The translations under genes were made by a program, and so were the position numbers. Source: Chlamydiota bacterium (lineage in GTDB: Bacteria; Chlamydiota; Chlamydiia; Chlamydiales; SM23-39). Taken from it: a stretch of DNA of 8,522 bases. Positions 5,635 to 8,522 of this stretch are shown piece by piece (the stretch's first letter is position 1; every line of letters starts with the position of its first letter). The stretch lies in NCBI GenBank assembly GCA_027449725.1, contig DAIDLB010000012.1:1-8522 (forward strand), given 5' to 3'. The notes beneath the pieces are model-generated. The model saw only the letters and a program-made list of their open reading frames with translations. It was not told the DNA's origin and made no database searches.

Positions 5635-7050
5635 ATGGCAGATCTTCTTAAAATCAAGGGCGGACGGCCCCTCGAGGGAAAAATCAAAGCGGCAGGGGCG
5701 AAAAACGCCATGACAAAGCTGCTTGTCGCATCGCTCCTCTCCGACAAAAAATGCACCTTCTACAACGTTCCCGACATCGGTGACGTAGAGATCACCGTCA
5801 ACCTCTGCCGTGAGATCGGCTCGGAGGTTGCCTGGGACAAAAAAGCGGGCGTCCTTGAAATCATCACGCGCGAACTTAAAACATCCTATGTCCCCCAGCG
5901 CTATTCAGGATCGAACCGCATCCCCATCCTGATGATCGGCGCCCTCCTCGGCCGTACCGATGAAGACATCATCGTCCCCACGCTCGGCGGCGACCTCCTC
6001 GGCATGCGGCCCGTCGACCTCCACATCCACGCCCTCCAAAAACTCGGCGCGAAAATCGAATACCGGACGATGAAAAAAGAAGGGGCCTACTTCGCCCAGG
6101 CCCACCAGGGTCTCGACGGCGCCGTCATCCAGCTCAGCTACCCCTCTGTCGGCGCGACGGAAAACACCATCCTCGCGGCAGTCCGCGCGCGGGGAACGAC
6201 GCTGATCAAAAACGCTGCGATCGAGCCGGAGATCATCGATCTGATCCTCTTTCTTCAAAAACTCGGCGCCAACATCATGGTCGATGCAGACCGGACGATT
6301 TGCATCCAGCAGATGACCCGTACCTTCGACGTGGAACACACCGTGTTGACAGACCGGAATGAAGTCGCCTCTTACGCCATGGCGGCCATCAGCACCAAAG
6401 GGCGCGTCTTCATCGAAGGGGCGGAGCATCTGCAGATGATCGCCTTTCTCAATAAGATCCGCGAAATCGGCGGCGGCTTTCATATCGCGAAAAACGGGAT
6501 CGAATTTTTTTACGACGGCGAGCTCAAAGGAGGCGTCCACATCGAAACCGATGTCCATCCGGGATTCATGACCGACTGGCAGCAGCCGTTTGTCGTCCTC
6601 CTCACACAGGCCAAGGGCGCCTCCGTCATCCACGAAACCGTCTATGAAAACCGGTTCGGCTACGCCTCCACGCTCAAAGAAATGGGCGCCGACATCGAGC
6701 TTTTCACGCAGTGCCTGGGAAATAAGAGCTGCCGCTTTGCCTCCCGAAACCACCACCACAGCCTCGTCGTCAAGGGGCCTTGCACACTCAAAGGGAGCCA
6801 AATCGTCATCCCCGATCTCCGCGCCGGCTTCGCCTACGTGATGGCCGCCCTCCTCGCCCCTGACGAGAGCATCATCTCGCATGTCGACTACCTCGACCGC
6901 GGCTATGAAGATCTGCCCGGCAAGCTCTCCGCCCTCGGCGCCGACATCACCCGCATCCCCTTGCCAAAAAAACACATTGAAAAGGCCAAAGCCTCATTGC
7001 AGAATTTGATTGCGCTACCGCAAAGCGAAACGGCTTCTCAGCCCCATTGA
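5635..7050 (+). CDS. murA: UDP-N-acetylglucosamine 1-carboxyvinyltransferase with Asp in place of the catalytic Cys
   Basis: MurA transfers enolpyruvate from PEP to UDP-GlcNAc, the first committed step of peptidoglycan precursor synthesis in the cytoplasm. Motifs of the EPSP-synthase fold are clear: GAKNA (Lys23-Asn24), the active-site loop GGDLLGMRPVD with Asp120 at the place of E. coli Cys115, FMTDWQQPF with Asp314 (E. coli Asp305), ETVYENRF, and DLRAGFAYVMAA with Arg396 (E. coli Arg397), followed by the DRGYEDLPGKL segment. At 471 residues it is longer than E. coli MurA (419). Part of the excess is an insertion around 357-374 (FTQCLGNKSCRFAS region) that I also recall in Chlamydia MurA, and part is a C-terminal tail of about 30 residues. 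The Asp variant is known from Chlamydia and gives intrinsic fosfomycin resistance. The start ATG 5635 is preceded by only a partial ribosome binding site (TTGGA). The last 13 bases overlap the convergent PLD gene. Confidence 0.98.
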   Translation: MADLLKIKGGRPLEGKIKAAGAKNAMTKLLVASLLSDKKCTFYNVPDIGDVEITVNLCREIGSEVAWDKKAGVLEIITRELKTSYVPQRYSGSNRIPILMIGALLGRTDEDIIVPTLGGDLLGMRPVDLHIHALQKLGAKIEYRTMKKEGAYFAQAHQGLDGAVIQLSYPSVGATENTILAAVRARGTTLIKNAAIEPEIIDLILFLQKLGANIMVDADRTICIQQMTRTFDVEHTVLTDRNEVASYAMAAISTKGRVFIEGAEHLQMIAFLNKIREIGGGFHIAKNGIEFFYDGELKGGVHIETDVHPGFMTDWQQPFVVLLTQAKGASVIHETVYENRFGYASTLKEMGADIELFTQCLGNKSCRFASRNHHHSLVVKGPCTLKGSQIVIPDLRAGFAYVMAALLAPDESIISHVDYLDRGYEDLPGKLSALGADITRIPLPKKHIEKAKASLQNLIALPQSETASQPH

Positions 7051-8522
7051 TTCGCCCCCGCTGTGTGAACCCACGCCCAAAAGCGGTTTACGAGAGTCGG
7101 CGAAACATCGGACAATTTTACAGAAAACCTCAAATCTTCATGAAAAATCTTGAGAACGGCCTTGGCTAATTCGGGGGACTTTGCTTCAAAATTCATTTCA
7201 TGATCGCCGGTCAAAACAAGGCTTTTATATCCCATATTGCTGCTGCCGGCGCATACAAAATCATCCACAACGACGACCTTTTTATGAAGGCCGTTTTTTC
7301 CCTGTTTGAACGCATAGAATTCGAGGTTTTTCCGATTCTGTTCGCTAACAGAGCGCTTCAACCAGTCCAGGCACACAAGATTTTTATGCCCAAAAAACTT
7401 TTCGCTCTTTGCGGCCGTTCGGCCGCCTGTACAGGTAAGGACTTGAATCGCAACTCCGCGATCGGCAGCTTTTGCAAGAGCCTGAAGCAATGGCTTAGTT
7501 GGATGAAAATACATTTCGTTGATGCTGATTCTTTTTTTTGCCTGTTCCACACGCTCAATCAGATTTTTTTCCCAAGCGCTTTGAAAATCCTCTGGTCCCG
7601 TAAAAAAATATCTCACCGAGGCTTTTTGAATCGCCTGTTTAGAAAAACCAAGCAACGGATCCGTTTCCGTCCTATTCGGAATAGGTGTTTGCAAAAGAGC
7701 GTCCAAAGCATTGTCGTGCTGAGCAAAAGTTGTAGAGGGGGAAGATTTCCGGCCTCTCAAAGCGGGATATTGAATGCCCAGCGGATTTGCTTCATCCAGA
7801 GAACCTAGATCCCAGGTACTTGCAATCATCGTCCCCGTTCTCGCATACTCACGCCATTTGAATGCCAGATAGAGGAGTTCTCGATACACCGTTCTTTCCG
7901 GATCTTCGCTCCGAAAAACAAAATCCTGATCTCTGAATTGGTTTGGAAGAATCCCAGACCAAAAATCGCCTTTTTTAGACTTGGAGGATTTTGTTGAAGG
8001 GGAAGCGAGTTGCTCATCATCCGCCGTCTTTCTTTTCCCTTCCTTGGATCTTCTGATATGGAAAAACTCTCCCAAACAATCGTCGACGGTCATTTTGCGT
8101 TTCTTTTCCCTGGAAGCGGTAAAACATCCCTTCCCTGAAAAATCATCTTTTATCGCACTCCCGCCCTGAATAAAATAAGATCCATAATCAATCGAAAAAC
8201 ACTTGGTGTGATTTGTAATATTTTTAAATCCGAAATCAAAATTCGGGGACTTCACAAAGCTAAATCTGTTTTTATATTTCTTCTGAAGAACGGCAAGCAG
8301 TTCTTTACTTTTTGAATCGACGAATTTCGGGTGGGCCAAAATGACCACCTGGAGGGAGGGGACTTCTTTCATCCGCAATGAAATACAAGACAAGATCTCC
8401 TGAAAATCAGAGCCTCCGCAATAATTTCCCGAAAATACGATGTTGTGCTTGGCTGCATGAACCAACCCATTGATCCCCGCGACCCCCTGAGCATAAAACG
8501 CCTTGATGTCTGCAACGGTCAT
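7038..8522 (-). CDS. Phospholipase D superfamily protein with two HKD motifs (possibly incomplete at the N-terminus)
   Basis: The frame runs from the right edge (an ATG at exactly 8522) to a stop at 7038, giving 494 residues. Because the window ends there, the true start may be farther upstream. Two PLD-type HxKx4D motifs are present: HTKCFSIDYGSYFIQGGSA (His105, Lys107, Asp112, GGS 120-122) and HKKVVVVDDFVCAGSSN (His413, Lys415, Asp420, GSSN 426-429). Two such motifs normally form one active site for phosphodiester transfer or hydrolysis. The substrate could be phospholipid, cardiolipin precursors or nucleic acid and cannot be told from sequence. The second motif is canonical; the first has Ala where GSxN has Asn. 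Residues 138-184 form a polar, Lys/Ser-rich insert with KKRK and KRK clusters. No signal peptide or TM segment is evident. Chlamydiae carry many PLD-like proteins, some in the Chlamydia plasticity zone. Base composition is more AT-rich than murA, with which its 3' end overlaps. Confidence 0.85.
   Translation of the reverse strand: MTVADIKAFYAQGVAGINGLVHAAKHNIVFSGNYCGGSDFQEILSCISLRMKEVPSLQVVILAHPKFVDSKSKELLAVLQKKYKNRFSFVKSPNFDFGFKNITNHTKCFSIDYGSYFIQGGSAIKDDFSGKGCFTASREKKRKMTVDDCLGEFFHIRRSKEGKRKTADDEQLASPSTKSSKSKKGDFWSGILPNQFRDQDFVFRSEDPERTVYRELLYLAFKWREYARTGTMIASTWDLGSLDEANPLGIQYPALRGRKSSPSTTFAQHDNALDALLQTPIPNRTETDPLLGFSKQAIQKASVRYFFTGPEDFQSAWEKNLIERVEQAKKRISINEMYFHPTKPLLQALAKAADRGVAIQVLTCTGGRTAAKSEKFFGHKNLVCLDWLKRSVSEQNRKNLEFYAFKQGKNGLHKKVVVVDDFVCAGSSNMGYKSLVLTGDHEMNFEAKSPELAKAVLKIFHEDLRFSVKLSDVSPTLVNRFWAWVHTAGANQWG

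Noticed and set aside
5905..6975. Long open frame on the minus strand opposite murA (about 356 codons)
   Set aside because: It lies fully within murA, has a skewed Asp/Glu/Val/Gly-rich composition typical of the complement of C-ending codons, and shows no recognisable domain.
1..8522. A defence system, mobile element, CRISPR array or tRNA/rRNA gene
   Set aside because: No transposase, integrase, nuclease-helicase set, direct-repeat array or cloverleaf-like sequence was seen. The PLD protein alone is not enough to propose a defence module.

Overview
This window most likely comes from a member of the phylum Chlamydiota outside the classical genus Chlamydia, i.e. a Parachlamydia/Waddlia/Simkania-type 'environmental chlamydia'. 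The strongest support is sequence-level. GltX has the chlamydial HVGT signature and chlamydia-like stretches throughout. MurA carries Asp where most bacteria have the catalytic Cys, plus a chlamydia-type insertion. A CysJ-type reductase without a flavodoxin domain lies tail-to-tail with an atypical IspF, a pair I recall as neighbours in Chlamydia (CT434/CT435). The left edge is an outer-membrane autotransporter barrel. The housekeeping genes look around 55-60% GC by eye, which is high for the phylum.

Layout from left to right: (1) the C-terminal end of an autotransporter beta-barrel protein (+); (2) an unrecognised membrane protein with a hairpin of two membrane helices (-); (3) gltX, glutamyl-tRNA synthetase (+); (4) a tiny predicted lipoprotein (-); (5) a CysJ-like FAD/NADPH reductase (+); (6) ispF (-), preceded in the same direction by (7) a small two-TM protein (-); (8) murA (+); (9) a phospholipase D superfamily protein with two HKD motifs (-), running to the right edge. 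Almost every gene sits head-to-head or tail-to-tail with its neighbours. Three of the four tail-to-tail junctions overlap by 4, 7 and 13 bases, and the fourth has a gap of 21 bases. No intergenic stretch exceeds about 150 bases and I see no RNA gene, IS element, CRISPR array or convincing GC-rich terminator.

Functionally this is a mixed housekeeping and envelope neighbourhood: tRNA charging (GltX), the MEP isoprenoid pathway (IspF), the first committed step of peptidoglycan synthesis (MurA), an electron-transfer flavoprotein of unclear partner (CysJ-like), and three predicted membrane or surface proteins. The PLD-family gene is clearly more AT-rich than murA beside it and carries a basic, NLS-like insert, so it is the best candidate here for a host-directed or recently acquired gene. 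I do not see a defence system or other clearly new multi-gene system. The items most worth a second look are the possibly degenerate M48-peptidase-like membrane protein, the PLD protein's insert, the FMN-less CysJ and the altered IspF active site.
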